Shown: positions 8,607-16,716 of the stretch, in pieces | How positions within the stretch are numbered: the first letter of the stretch is position 1 | Layout: every line of letters starts with the position of its first letter | DNA from: Prolixibacteraceae bacterium | GTDB lineage: Bacteria; Bacteroidota; Bacteroidia; Bacteroidales; Prolixibacteraceae | Length of the DNA stretch: 32,619 nucleotides | Direction of reading: 5' to 3' | NCBI GenBank assembly: GCA_028282195.1 | Contig: JANQII010000019.1 | Location: 1 to 32,619, forward strand | Notes under the pieces: generated by a model | What the model was told of the DNA's origin: nothing | The model's database searches: none | What the model saw: only the letters and a program-made list of their open reading frames with translations | Made by a program: the position numbers and the translations under genes

Positions 8607-8637
8607 CAAATGTAAAGTATATGTTGCAAATAGCCAA
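8607..8637 (-). promoter_or_regulatory. Putative promoter of the minus-strand ATPase
   Basis: On the minus strand, TTG (8637-8635) is followed after 20 bp by TACATTTG (8614-8607), matching the Bacteroidota -33/-7 pattern TTG-N17-23-TAnnTTTG. Transcription would begin about 20 bases before the start codon at 8578. Confidence 0.5.
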
Positions 8638-8670
8638 TATTATTCCAGGTAAATCCCAAATCCTAATAAA

Positions 8671-8817
8671 CCCGGTGGATTCCGTTTAATGAACCGGGCT
8701 TTGTCCCATCCCGTTAGCTGACGGGTGAATAGTAACTGAAAGTTCCCGGTTGCGGTCCTGAACTTCGGAGTCTGACTACGGTTTAAACCTTTCAGGTTTT
8801 CAAAACCTGAAAGGTTT
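8671..8817. repeat. Palindrome cluster between divergent ATPase genes
   Basis: Three inverted repeats lie together: CCCGGT (8671-8676) with ACCGGG (8693-8698), CCCGTtagctgACGGG (8710-8725), and a near-perfect module B with AAACCTTTCAGGTTTT pairing to AAAACCTGAAAGGTTT (8785-8817). Because both flanking genes point away, these cannot be terminators of either one. Confidence 0.65.
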
Positions 8818-8987
8818 GTAACCCCCGTTAGTTCCCGGGTCTTTAATATTCTTATATCCGGTAATCTTATAACCCGAACATCCAGGTTTCAAATTCTCCA
8901 TTTCACCCATTTTTCTACCCTCGATATTTTTAATCGCAGTAACATTTTCGCTAATACATTAGTGATTATAAGAAAAAATATAAATAT

Positions 8988-8995
8988 TATATTTG
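8988..8995 (+). promoter_or_regulatory. Putative -7 element for the second ATPase gene
   Basis: TATATTTG matches the TAnnTTTG consensus and lies 70 bp before the ATG at 9066. No clear -33 TTG is visible at the usual distance. A small dyad CTAAT-ac-ATTAG lies at about 8951-8962. Confidence 0.35.
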
Positions 8996-9065
8996 TGATT
9001 TTCATGCAGATTATTACTATCCTGCTAGTAAAATAGTGTATATTTACTCCAATAATCGGAGCAAA

Positions 9066-10256
9066 ATGGAAAGGTTAAAACAAATCTCAATCAGGCGGAT
9101 ACAGAATACACCTACCGCTTTTTCACGGTTTTTATTGAATGAAATTAACTGGGATGACCAGCTTATCGGAATTTCAGGAGCAAGAGGTGCCGGAAAAACG
9201 ACACTAATGCTCCAATACATTAAAACCCTGCCAACTCATTTAGAAACACTTTATGCAAGTTTGGACGATATTTATTTTACCGGGAAACCATTGGTTTATT
9301 TTGCCGAAGAATTTTATAAAAAAGGGGGTGATTATCTTTTCCTTGATGAAGTGCATAAATATCCTAATTGGTCGCAGGAGTTAAAAAACATTTATGACAA
9401 CACTCCCGGGCTAAAAGTTGTTTTTACCAGTTCTTCAGCACTCGAAATCCATAAAGGGTCTCACGACCTCAGCCGCAGGGCAATGCTCTATAACTTGCCG
9501 GGATTGTCCTTTCGTGAATTTATTGAATTAAAATATGGTATTGCTTTTGAAAGTTACATGCTGGAGAAAATCCTGGACGAAAAACAAACCCTTGCATCGC
9601 AGGTAACGAAGCAAATAAAGCCATTAAAATTGTTTAATGAGTACCTGCAAACCGGATATTATCCCTTTTTTATTGAAAGCGAAAAGAATTACCTGTACCG
9701 TTTGTTAAATACCATCAACCTGGTTTTGGAAAGCGACTTGCCTTCCATATTCCATATTGATTTTTATTCGGTGTTGAAAATAAAGAAGATGTTGTCCGTA
9801 CTGTCACAAATTGTTCCGTACAAACCGAATATCCAAAAGCTGGCAGCGCAGTCGGGGACAAGCCGTGATTCTTTACTAAAATTCCTGTATTACCTCGAAA
9901 AAGCAGAAATTGTAAAATGGCTCACAAAAGATTCAGTTGGCATTAACTATCTAAACAAACCCGATAAGCTTTACCTGAATAACACCAATCTCATGTTTGC
10001 ACTGTCCAATGAAAAACCGGATATGGGGAATATCCGGGAAACATTTTTTTTAAACCAGCTAAAAGTAAAACATAAAATTAGCTACCCGGTTTCAGGAGAT
10101 TTCCTTATTGATGAAAAATACCTTTTTGAAGTTGGCGGGCAATCCAAAACGCGAAAACAAATTAGTGGAACGGAAAATGCATTTATCGCAGCTGATGGAA
10201 TAGAATACCCTTCCAATAACAAAATACCACTTTGGCTTTTCGGATTCCTCTACTAA
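9066..10256 (+). CDS. AAA_14/DUF4143-type ATPase
   Basis: A 396-residue P-loop ATPase related in architecture to the divergent gene at 8578. Walker A is GARGAGKTT (38-46) and Walker B is YLFLDEVHKY (90-99), with a VVFTSSS sensor segment. A winged-helix-like middle (PNIQKLAAQSGTSRDSLLKF) and a DUF4143-type C-terminal domain follow. In that domain the ExK position reads FEVGG, so a nuclease-like site seems lost, unlike in the neighbour. The ATG at 9066 is chosen over an in-frame GTG at 9036 because it gives a normal N-terminus beginning MERLKQI. It is a single-gene unit closed by a hairpin and T-tract. Cellular function is unknown. Confidence 0.9.
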   Translation: MERLKQISIRRIQNTPTAFSRFLLNEINWDDQLIGISGARGAGKTTLMLQYIKTLPTHLETLYASLDDIYFTGKPLVYFAEEFYKKGGDYLFLDEVHKYPNWSQELKNIYDNTPGLKVVFTSSSALEIHKGSHDLSRRAMLYNLPGLSFREFIELKYGIAFESYMLEKILDEKQTLASQVTKQIKPLKLFNEYLQTGYYPFFIESEKNYLYRLLNTINLVLESDLPSIFHIDFYSVLKIKKMLSVLSQIVPYKPNIQKLAAQSGTSRDSLLKFLYYLEKAEIVKWLTKDSVGINYLNKPDKLYLNNTNLMFALSNEKPDMGNIRETFFLNQLKVKHKISYPVSGDFLIDEKYLFEVGGQSKTRKQISGTENAFIAADGIEYPSNNKIPLWLFGFLY

Positions 10257-10266
10257 GCCCAGGTGC

Positions 10267-10323
10267 GGCGGTTTTAACCGCCAGTTAAACCTTTCAGGTT
10301 TTCAGAACCTGGAAGGTTTTTTT
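10267..10323 (+). terminator. Repeat modules A and B acting as intrinsic terminator
   Basis: Module A here is GGCGGTT-tt-AACCGCC (10267-10282) and module B is AAACCTTTCAGGTT...AACCTGGAAGGTTT (10287-10319), immediately followed by further T residues to make a run of seven. It starts 10 bases after the ATPase stop. Hairpin plus T-run fits intrinsic termination. The arms of module A differ from those at 264 and 18874 but still pair. Confidence 0.6.
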
Positions 10324-10505
10324 AGTTCAGATCTTTAATATTCTTATATCCGACAATCTAATAATCCAAATTCCCACCCTCTCACCTTCCCCCTTTCATA
10401 CAACCCGCCCACCTCTTTATCCTTTAAAAACCCGGTTCTATACAATAAGGTCTCTCAGCTTTGGTAGCTTAGCTTGTTTGGGGGTAACTTGGCAACTATA
10501 TCTGC

Positions 10506-11459
10506 ATGAATAAACTTAAACAAATACTTAAAAGCCTATCGAACTCCAAAATCTTTAATTTGTGGATTTTAGTTTTATTAGGATCAGTTTTTCTGGTTGC
10601 AGGAATAACTAAGATTAATCATACAGGAGAATTTACAGATATTCTTTATCATCAATATAAATTAGGTTACTTTTCGCTTTTTTCTCCGGCAATTATAATT
10701 TCAGAAATTTTCATAGGACTTCAATTGATTTTGCAAGTAAGAGTTAGAATAAGCTTGTTAACTGCATTTTTATTTATAACAGTTTTTACTGGTGTATACA
10801 TTTGGGGCTTATCACATGGAATTACTAACTGTTACTGCTTTCCAGATCTTAAGATTTTTGAAGCAAATTCATGGATTACTGTATTGCTTCGAAATACAAT
10901 TATTGGATTCTTAATTATTTTAGCTTATCGGTTAGCAAAAAGAAGACAAGAATCTAAAATAGAGGGATATCAAAAAGCTATTATTCTGATAGTTTTGTTA
11001 GTGGGCACATTTGCAACTGGGACTACCTTTCATCTACCTGAAAATTTTACTACATCAAGAAAAGAGAACTTTGATGCAGACTTAATTAATAGTTTGAAGA
11101 AAGAATCATTTTATAAATCATGTGAAAATGGAAGAGCTTTATTGTTTTTCTTCTCATACAATTGCGTGTATTGTCTCAATTCAATTGAGAATGTAAAAAA
11201 ATATATAGAAGACGATATTGTCGATAAAGTAGTTTTTGTTGTAAGGGAAGGTGATAATAATACCAAGCAAAAATTTAAGGATATATTCAATATTGAGAGT
11301 GAGATATTTGAATTGACTAAAAATGACATTTTAAGATATTCCAGAGAACTTCCAACTACCTATTATATTAGGAATGATTCAATAAAATTTTGTCATACTG
11401 GATTTGTCCCAGTACCACAATTATTAGCGAGTAAATTCCCCTTAATTATTAAATTTTAA
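10506..11459 (+). CDS. MauE/DoxX-like membrane protein fused to thioredoxin-like domain
   Basis: A 317-residue predicted inner-membrane thiol redox protein. Four to five membrane helices (about 15-34, 56-76, 81-101, 124-144, 158-173) carry a NCYCF motif (C109, C111) at the position where MauE-like proteins have a redox cysteine pair. A thioredoxin-like domain follows from about 190, with CVYC at 220-223 and the cis-proline region ELPTTYYI near 291. MauE is known to support disulfide formation in methylamine dehydrogenase, and fusions to thioredoxin domains are known in Bacteroidota. The next gene, 11 bp downstream, encodes a six-cysteine lipoprotein that is an obvious candidate client. It is the first gene of an apparent nine-gene run. 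Confidence 0.85.
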   Translation: MNKLKQILKSLSNSKIFNLWILVLLGSVFLVAGITKINHTGEFTDILYHQYKLGYFSLFSPAIIISEIFIGLQLILQVRVRISLLTAFLFITVFTGVYIWGLSHGITNCYCFPDLKIFEANSWITVLLRNTIIGFLIILAYRLAKRRQESKIEGYQKAIILIVLLVGTFATGTTFHLPENFTTSRKENFDADLINSLKKESFYKSCENGRALLFFFSYNCVYCLNSIENVKKYIEDDIVDKVVFVVREGDNNTKQKFKDIFNIESEIFELTKNDILRYSRELPTTYYIRNDSIKFCHTGFVPVPQLLASKFPLIIKF

Positions 11460-11470
11460 TATATAATATT

Positions 11471-11710
11471 ATGAAAATTAGTTACTTGAAAAATTTATTC
11501 TCAATCGCCTTCGGGCTTTCGTTATGTATCTTAATTCTTTTTGTTCTGGGCTGTGAAGATGATGATGATATTACTCGATGTCCTAGCGGTAAGTATTGTG
11601 ACCTAGATACTCCATATTCGAATCAGCATTCAAAATATTGCTATAAAAATTTAGATTACTGTCAACAACAGACTGGATATACCTGTATGCGGTGTACTTT
11701 GCCGTTTTGA
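11471..11710 (+). CDS. Small six-cysteine surface lipoprotein
   Basis: A 79-residue protein with a lipoprotein signal ending FVLGC (C28), followed at once by EDDDD. Acidic residues after the lipid cysteine match the Bacteroidota signal that sends lipoproteins to the outer cell surface. The mature part, about 50 residues, holds six further cysteines, enough for three disulfides, and many tyrosines. It begins 11 bp after the MauE-thioredoxin gene, which suggests that protein oxidises or repairs its cysteines. I recognise no family. Secreted cysteine-rich peptides encoded next to MauE-like genes occur elsewhere, but the role here is unknown. Confidence 0.82.
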   Translation: MKISYLKNLFSIAFGLSLCILILFVLGCEDDDDITRCPSGKYCDLDTPYSNQHSKYCYKNLDYCQQQTGYTCMRCTLPF

Positions 11711-11756
11711 TGTGTGTTTTCCCCAGTTTTATAAGTAAATAACCAATGTAAGCGAA

Positions 11757-12995
11757 ATGAAGAATAAAGTACTGATTGTTTTTTGTGTACTAATATTAAA
11801 TGTTGCAGGTGCACAAAATAAAAAAGCAAAACAAAATATCAACGCAAACTATAAAAGAAGTTCACTGCACACTATTTTGATCGAATCAGATAATTTCCCA
11901 TATAAAGATGAAGTAATAAATGCTTATTATAATTCACCCTTCCCAGATAAATACAATAACCATACTATTGGGGAAAAATCATTTGACCCTAAGGATTATG
12001 GTAAAGTTGAAAATGACACGATGGATTTTTCTACGGTTATCAGGAAATATTTGGATAAGAATAAAATTGCTCACAAAATGTTGGCCAAATGGTTCAACCG
12101 GCAACCGAATGGATCGTTTAATATGGATCTGATCGCTCAAAGGGGTGAATATGATGCAACTGAAATGGAAGCACATATCGCCAGTAATTCAGTAAGAGGG
12201 GTGGCTTCACTGGCTGATGCAGGGGAAGAATTGATAGGCAATACTTTTGTTGTGGTTTCCAGGCTGAGTTTTATCAGTAACGAACTTCCTGCAAGGTTGA
12301 TAAGGGAAACCGCTGTTAAAGCGGCAAACGAAATTGAAAAACCACTGGTGAGGTTAATGGCTATCAAGGCAGCAGATATTGCCTATAACAAAGCTAAAAA
12401 AGGTTATTCAGTCTGGACAAATTCATATTTATATCAATTAGAATGGAATGATTCCATTGCTTCAATCTTTTATTCAGATTATTGGATGGCAACTGATAAC
12501 TTTTCTGAGGAAAGAAAAAATAAGTTTGATCAATCAGATTTATTTAAGCTTAAGTATTTGGGGAATGAAAGATCCAGGAATCTGGTAACCTTTTCATTAA
12601 AGAAAAAGAGATCTGAAGAAGAGATTGTAAGGGTTGCCACAACCAGAAATATTGATGCTGTATATGCTAAACTCCAGAAAAAGCATGATGTATTTAAAAC
12701 AAAAACCCCTTTATATTCAGGATTTCCAATTACGGCCAAGATTGGGCTCAAAGAAGGTTTGGAACCAGGTGACCGGTATGAAGTTTTAGAGAAGTTCGAA
12801 AATAAAAATGGAATTACCAAATACAGAAGAAAAGGTGTAATATCAGTACAGAGAGGTAAGATTTGGGACAATCGGTTTAATGCCGGAGATGGATTACGCA
12901 ACAAAAAGAAAAACTCAAAAGGCGTTGACAGGACTTATTTTAAAGGTACAAAAAACTATCATGCGGGGATGTTAATCCGTCAAATAAAAAAATAA
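11757..12995 (+). CDS. Exported protein of unknown function, long
   Basis: A 412-residue protein with a signal peptide (cleavage likely after NVAGA, near residue 19). The middle is alpha-helical in character, including ASNSVRGVASLADAGEEL and an alanine-rich segment around 200-225. The last 90 residues look like a small beta domain (AKIGLKEGLEPGDRYEVLE) with a following basic tail. The GD-YEVLE style recalls FlgT-like C-terminal domains, but only weakly. It starts 46 bp after the lipoprotein and precedes the paralogue pair by 9 bp, so co-transcription is likely. I do not recognise a named family and infer only an envelope location. Confidence 0.85.
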   Translation: MKNKVLIVFCVLILNVAGAQNKKAKQNINANYKRSSLHTILIESDNFPYKDEVINAYYNSPFPDKYNNHTIGEKSFDPKDYGKVENDTMDFSTVIRKYLDKNKIAHKMLAKWFNRQPNGSFNMDLIAQRGEYDATEMEAHIASNSVRGVASLADAGEELIGNTFVVVSRLSFISNELPARLIRETAVKAANEIEKPLVRLMAIKAADIAYNKAKKGYSVWTNSYLYQLEWNDSIASIFYSDYWMATDNFSEERKNKFDQSDLFKLKYLGNERSRNLVTFSLKKKRSEEEIVRVATTRNIDAVYAKLQKKHDVFKTKTPLYSGFPITAKIGLKEGLEPGDRYEVLEKFENKNGITKYRRKGVISVQRGKIWDNRFNAGDGLRNKKKNSKGVDRTYFKGTKNYHAGMLIRQIKK

Positions 12996-13004
12996 ATACA
13001 TAAA

Positions 13005-13517
13005 ATGAAAAAATTGATTTTGTTACCCACATTAATGCTTGCACTAATCTCTGTAAGCATAGATGCAACCAGTAAAAAGAAAAAAGACAAAGTAGGTCAG
13101 GGGTGGAGATATGAAATAGAAAGTGTTGGGGTGGGCGTCCCCGGTACATATTTGCTCAAAGTATGGTCATACTCCGCTAATCCTGAAGTTGCAATTGAAC
13201 ATGCTAAAAAAAATGCAGTCCATGGGGTCCTTTTTAAAGGGATTTTAGGAAAACCTGGAATACCAAGTCAAAGGCCATTAATATCAAACCCTAATTTGGA
13301 AAATGAAAAAAACGACTTCTTTAAAAGCTTCTTTTCGGATAATGGGAAATACATGAAGTTTGTTACACTTTCGACAGATGGTTCTGTGGCTGCACAAGAC
13401 CGGTTAAAGGTTGACAGGGAATATAAAATTGGATTGGTAGTATCGGTTAATGTCAGGGCATTAAGGAAAGACCTTGAAGCGGCAGGCGTTATTAAAAGCC
13501 TTAGTTCAGGATTTTAA
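13005..13517 (+). CDS. Exported protein, first member of tandem paralogous pair
   Basis: A 170-residue protein with a signal peptide (MKKLILLPTLMLALISVS) and a lysine-rich stretch after it. The mature domain shares a clear pattern with the next gene: RYEIESVGVG, GTYLLKVWSY, AIEHAKKNAVHGVLFKGI, FFKSFFSDNGKYMKFV and a closing LRKDLEAAGVIK. The alanine-spaced helix followed by LFKGI is reminiscent of LPP20/FlgP-like envelope proteins, a weak resemblance. The pair probably arose by tandem duplication. Function is unknown and an envelope role is inferred from export and operon context. Confidence 0.87.
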   Translation: MKKLILLPTLMLALISVSIDATSKKKKDKVGQGWRYEIESVGVGVPGTYLLKVWSYSANPEVAIEHAKKNAVHGVLFKGILGKPGIPSQRPLISNPNLENEKNDFFKSFFSDNGKYMKFVTLSTDGSVAAQDRLKVDREYKIGLVVSVNVRALRKDLEAAGVIKSLSSGF

Positions 13518-13527
13518 ATAGGTAGTT

Positions 13528-14034
13528 ATGAATATGGAACCAATTTTCAAGTCTTGTTTTTGGGTAATGCTTTTAATGTTTGCCCTGTTTTCCTGCAAAT
13601 CCCCTGGCTCATTTACTGGAAATTATAAATATGAATCAGAGTGCCTGGGTTCTGACCTTGATGGAACTCAAACATTGAGGGTTTGGGGTAGGGGCCTTAC
13701 CCGGTCTGATGGTATTAATCAAGCTCAGAAGAATGGGATTAGAGATTTACTTTTTAAAGGGATCAGAAGTGGGAACCAGAATGATGATTGCAATATGAGA
13801 CCAATTGTCAATGTTGTTAATGCCCGCACTAAATATCAGGATTACTTTGATAATTTCTTTGCTGATGATGGAGAATTTAGGGACTTTATCCTTTACGAAA
13901 GCAGATCAGGCAAAAGACTAAAGATCAGGCGAGAATCTAAAAACTCTGGATTTCAAAAAACCTATAACACTGTTATAAGGGTTAAAACATCAGGATTAAG
14001 AAAAAAAATGATTGAAGATGGAATCATTAAATAA
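13528..14034 (+). CDS. Lipoprotein, second member of tandem paralogous pair
   Basis: A 168-residue protein that pairs with the preceding gene (KYESECLG, GTQTLRVWGRG, AQKNGIRDLLFKGI, DYFDNFFADDGEF, LRKKMIEDGIIK). Unlike it, the signal ends in a lipobox (MFALFSC, cysteine near residue 23), so this copy is lipid-anchored while the first appears soluble. A start at the second ATG (13534) is equally possible. Its stop overlaps the next start by one base (TAATG), indicating translational coupling. Function is unknown. Confidence 0.87.
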   Translation: MNMEPIFKSCFWVMLLMFALFSCKSPGSFTGNYKYESECLGSDLDGTQTLRVWGRGLTRSDGINQAQKNGIRDLLFKGIRSGNQNDDCNMRPIVNVVNARTKYQDYFDNFFADDGEFRDFILYESRSGKRLKIRRESKNSGFQKTYNTVIRVKTSGLRKKMIEDGIIK

Positions 14035-14993
14035 TGGGAACAATGAAATATTTCTTTAAAACTGCCTTAATATTTATTCTTTTAATTTCGGGTCTCACAG
14101 GTTTTTCCCAAGCTAAAAAACCAACAATAATGGTTGTTCCAAGTGATCTCTGGTGCAATAAGAATGGGTACATGCTTGAGTATGATAATTTAGGTACCCC
14201 TGTCAAAGTCCCGGACTATAAAAGGGCACTTCAAGAGAATGCCGATTTACTTTTGGCGGTAAGCAAGATAAATGAATTGATGACAGACCGTGGATTTCCT
14301 TTAAAAAACCTGGAATCGTCATTACGGATGCTTCAAAATCAATCGGCAGAAGATGCAATGTTTACCAGTAAAAGCGGGGCGCAAATCAATGAGAACCCTA
14401 TTGACCTTTTGAAAAAAGTAACAAGGGCAGATATTTGGATGCAGTTGACCTGGACTGTGAACCGAAATGGGCCAAAACGATCAATTACTTATGTCTTACA
14501 AGGGTTAGATGCTTACACCAATAAACAAATTGCGGGTTCTTCAGGTACGGGGCAACCATCATTTAGTGCTGAATTGCCAGTTTTGTTGGAAGAAGCTGTT
14601 GTTGCTCACCTTGACAATTTTAATGCACAACTCCAGTCGCATTTTGATGATCTTTTTGAAAATGGGCGTGAGGTTGCACTTCGGATCAAAGTATGGGATT
14701 CATTTGATGGGGATCTTGAAAGTGAACATGATGGTATGGAACTGAGCGAGATAATTGAATATTGGGTTGATGACAATACCGTTAAAGGAAGGTTTAATTT
14801 GAGTATTGCGACAGAAAATATGATGTTCTTTGAACAGGTTAGGATCCCATTGTACAATGAAAGGGACAGGGCAATGGATGCGAGGGCCTGGGCACGGGAA
14901 CTCAGGAAGATGCTTAGGTCAGAGTATCAGATAGAATCTAAGCTTATGATGCAGGGGCTTGGCCAGGCCCAATTGGTTATTGGTGAAAAATAA
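14034..14993 (+). CDS. Exported protein, DUF6175-like
   Basis: A 319-residue protein with a signal peptide (cleavage probably after LTGFSQ, near residue 26). It opens with KPTIMVVPSDLWCNKNG, the type of short strand seen at the start of LpoB/CsgG-like envelope proteins. The pattern agrees with what I remember of the Bacteroidota DUF6175 family, without a search to confirm it. The middle is helical (NADLLLAVSKINELMTD), followed by TRADIWMQLTWTVNRNG and a second domain with ALRIKVWDSFDGDL. Translation may start at 14034 (overlapping the previous stop) or at 14043, which gives a neater signal peptide. The function is unestablished. Confidence 0.86.
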   Translation: MGTMKYFFKTALIFILLISGLTGFSQAKKPTIMVVPSDLWCNKNGYMLEYDNLGTPVKVPDYKRALQENADLLLAVSKINELMTDRGFPLKNLESSLRMLQNQSAEDAMFTSKSGAQINENPIDLLKKVTRADIWMQLTWTVNRNGPKRSITYVLQGLDAYTNKQIAGSSGTGQPSFSAELPVLLEEAVVAHLDNFNAQLQSHFDDLFENGREVALRIKVWDSFDGDLESEHDGMELSEIIEYWVDDNTVKGRFNLSIATENMMFFEQVRIPLYNERDRAMDARAWARELRKMLRSEYQIESKLMMQGLGQAQLVIGEK

Positions 14994-15005
14994 AAAGTTA
15001 TAATT

Positions 15006-15962
15006 ATGAATGTAAAATATGGTTTCATTATAGTAATCCTTTTTCTTGCTTTAAATCCAACCTTCGCAAAGGGGCAGGACAAACAAAATGACTTAGGGGG
15101 GATTGCACTTACTGCCTGGATACCTGGGTCTGTTGAAGGTCTGCCTTCCTATGCCAGGGTTAACCTTGAAAATAAATTAATCCAGTTTGTGCTAAAAAAC
15201 GGGTTATCAAGTAGCGGTAATAATTCCCGCTTTATCATATCTGCAAATATGGTGGTACTGACCAAAAATGTCACGGCAACAGTTCCTCCAAGACATGCTT
15301 ATACATTTGACCTCACGTTTTACATTGGTGATGGCTTTGAAGGGAAGTCATTTTCAAGCTATTCGACAATGGTGAAAGGTGTTGGGGAAAACACAACAAA
15401 AGCGTATATGAATGCAATACGGAATATTCAGACCACTGATCCGGGATATCAATCGTTTATTAAACGAGGACGGCAAGGGATAATCAATTATTATAATTCG
15501 AATTGTGAACGGATAATTAGAGAAGCGCAAACTTTGGCAAAAATGAACCAATATGATGAAGCAATCTGGATGCTGACATCAGTCCCTAACGAATGTAAAG
15601 CTTGCTGGAACAAAAGTTATGGTGCTATACCATCCATATATCAGCAAAAAATTAATAAGGAAGGCAGGAGAAAGTTAGCTAAAGCAACCCATGTTTGGAA
15701 TGCTAACCAAAGCTGGGATGGTGCGCAAGACGCCGGTGCAATATTGGCAGAAATAAACCCCGGTGCTGACATGTTCGATCAGGTTTTTGTCTTGGCAGAA
15801 CGAATATCAAAAAAAATTGCCGAAGTGGATGACCGGGAATGGGATTTCCACGTGCAAAAAAGAATAAACCTGGAAAGTGAACGAATCCAGGCTTATCGTG
15901 ATGTTGGTGTTGCTTTTGGTAGCGGACAGCCCAAAAATATTACTTATAAGAGTTTGTGGTAA
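15006..15962 (+). CDS. Exported protein with LpoB-like N-domain and helical repeat tail
   Basis: A 318-residue protein with signal peptide MNVKYGFIIVILFLALNPT. The N-terminal part (about 25-160) resembles LpoB/CsgG-type alpha/beta domains: ARVNLENKLIQFVLKNGL, then RFIISANMVVL and FDLTFYIGDG. The C-terminal half looks like TPR-style helices (REAQTLAKMNQYDEAIWML) and includes ECKACW, a possible cysteine pair. It lies 12 bp after the DUF6175-like gene in the same operon. I recognise no named family. Partnership with the neighbouring exported proteins in an envelope complex is an inference. Confidence 0.86.
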   Translation: MNVKYGFIIVILFLALNPTFAKGQDKQNDLGGIALTAWIPGSVEGLPSYARVNLENKLIQFVLKNGLSSSGNNSRFIISANMVVLTKNVTATVPPRHAYTFDLTFYIGDGFEGKSFSSYSTMVKGVGENTTKAYMNAIRNIQTTDPGYQSFIKRGRQGIINYYNSNCERIIREAQTLAKMNQYDEAIWMLTSVPNECKACWNKSYGAIPSIYQQKINKEGRRKLAKATHVWNANQSWDGAQDAGAILAEINPGADMFDQVFVLAERISKKIAEVDDREWDFHVQKRINLESERIQAYRDVGVAFGSGQPKNITYKSLW

Positions 15963-15994
15963 AGAATTTTAAAAACGGACTAAATGAGAATCTT

Positions 15995-16711
15995 ATGAAA
16001 AAACTGGGTGGTTTGTTTATCATCGTATTCTTAGCAAGTATTGCTTTTGCACAAGACCTGAAATGGAACGAAGTAATCAATAGCGAAGAAATTTGTGATT
16101 GCAAAGAAATTATAACGGATTATTTGGCTTCGGAGTATGATGATGAAACGTATAAAAATACCGGAATCAATGTTTTTGGTGTTGGGAATAATCTGGGTGT
16201 AGTTTCAGGTTCGTTTAATCAAAAGATTGATTTAGAAAAGGTGTTCAGAGATGTTGTTGAAATCCTAAAAGACAAAAATATTGATTTCGAAAATATCCGC
16301 TATTTTATGTTTGCTAATTACAGTTCTCCTAATGCATTTGTAGGCGAGGGCGATGCAATTGTGATTTCTGGTAATGATTTTGCAGCTAACCTCCATGATT
16401 TTGATGCCTTAGAAGAAAAAACCCAAATTCAATTCAACGATTTTGATTTTGATTCTGACCCAGACATTAAGAAAATATTGAAAAGCTTTAAGTTAAAATC
16501 AGATAATATCAGGGCATATGCTGGTTTGACTATGGTGGCAGCAATGAGAAATGGTCCTAACACGACTAATTTTTGGATCGACAAGAAGAAAAAAACGTAT
16601 GCAAAAAACAGCAAAGAAATTTGCCTTAAGCAAATTGAAAAAGCTAAAGCAAAGGCTTTAAAAAAACAACAGCGATTGGATAAGAAGAAACAGAAGAATA
16701 GACAAAATTAA
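15995..16711 (+). CDS. Exported protein of unknown function with basic tail
   Basis: A 238-residue protein. The ATG at 15995 is chosen over an upstream in-frame GTG at 15956 because it begins the signal peptide MKKLGGLFIIVFLASIAFAQ directly. The mature part has an early EICDCKEI cysteine pair, an acidic middle (FDFDSDPD) and a strongly basic C-terminal tail of KKQQRLDKKKQK type. No family is recognised. It sits between the LpoB-like gene (32-bp gap) and the FISUMP gene (5-bp gap). Confidence 0.85.
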   Translation: MKKLGGLFIIVFLASIAFAQDLKWNEVINSEEICDCKEIITDYLASEYDDETYKNTGINVFGVGNNLGVVSGSFNQKIDLEKVFRDVVEILKDKNIDFENIRYFMFANYSSPNAFVGEGDAIVISGNDFAANLHDFDALEEKTQIQFNDFDFDSDPDIKKILKSFKLKSDNIRAYAGLTMVAAMRNGPNTTNFWIDKKKKTYAKNSKEICLKQIEKAKAKALKKQQRLDKKKQKNRQN

Positions 16712-16716
16712 AAATA

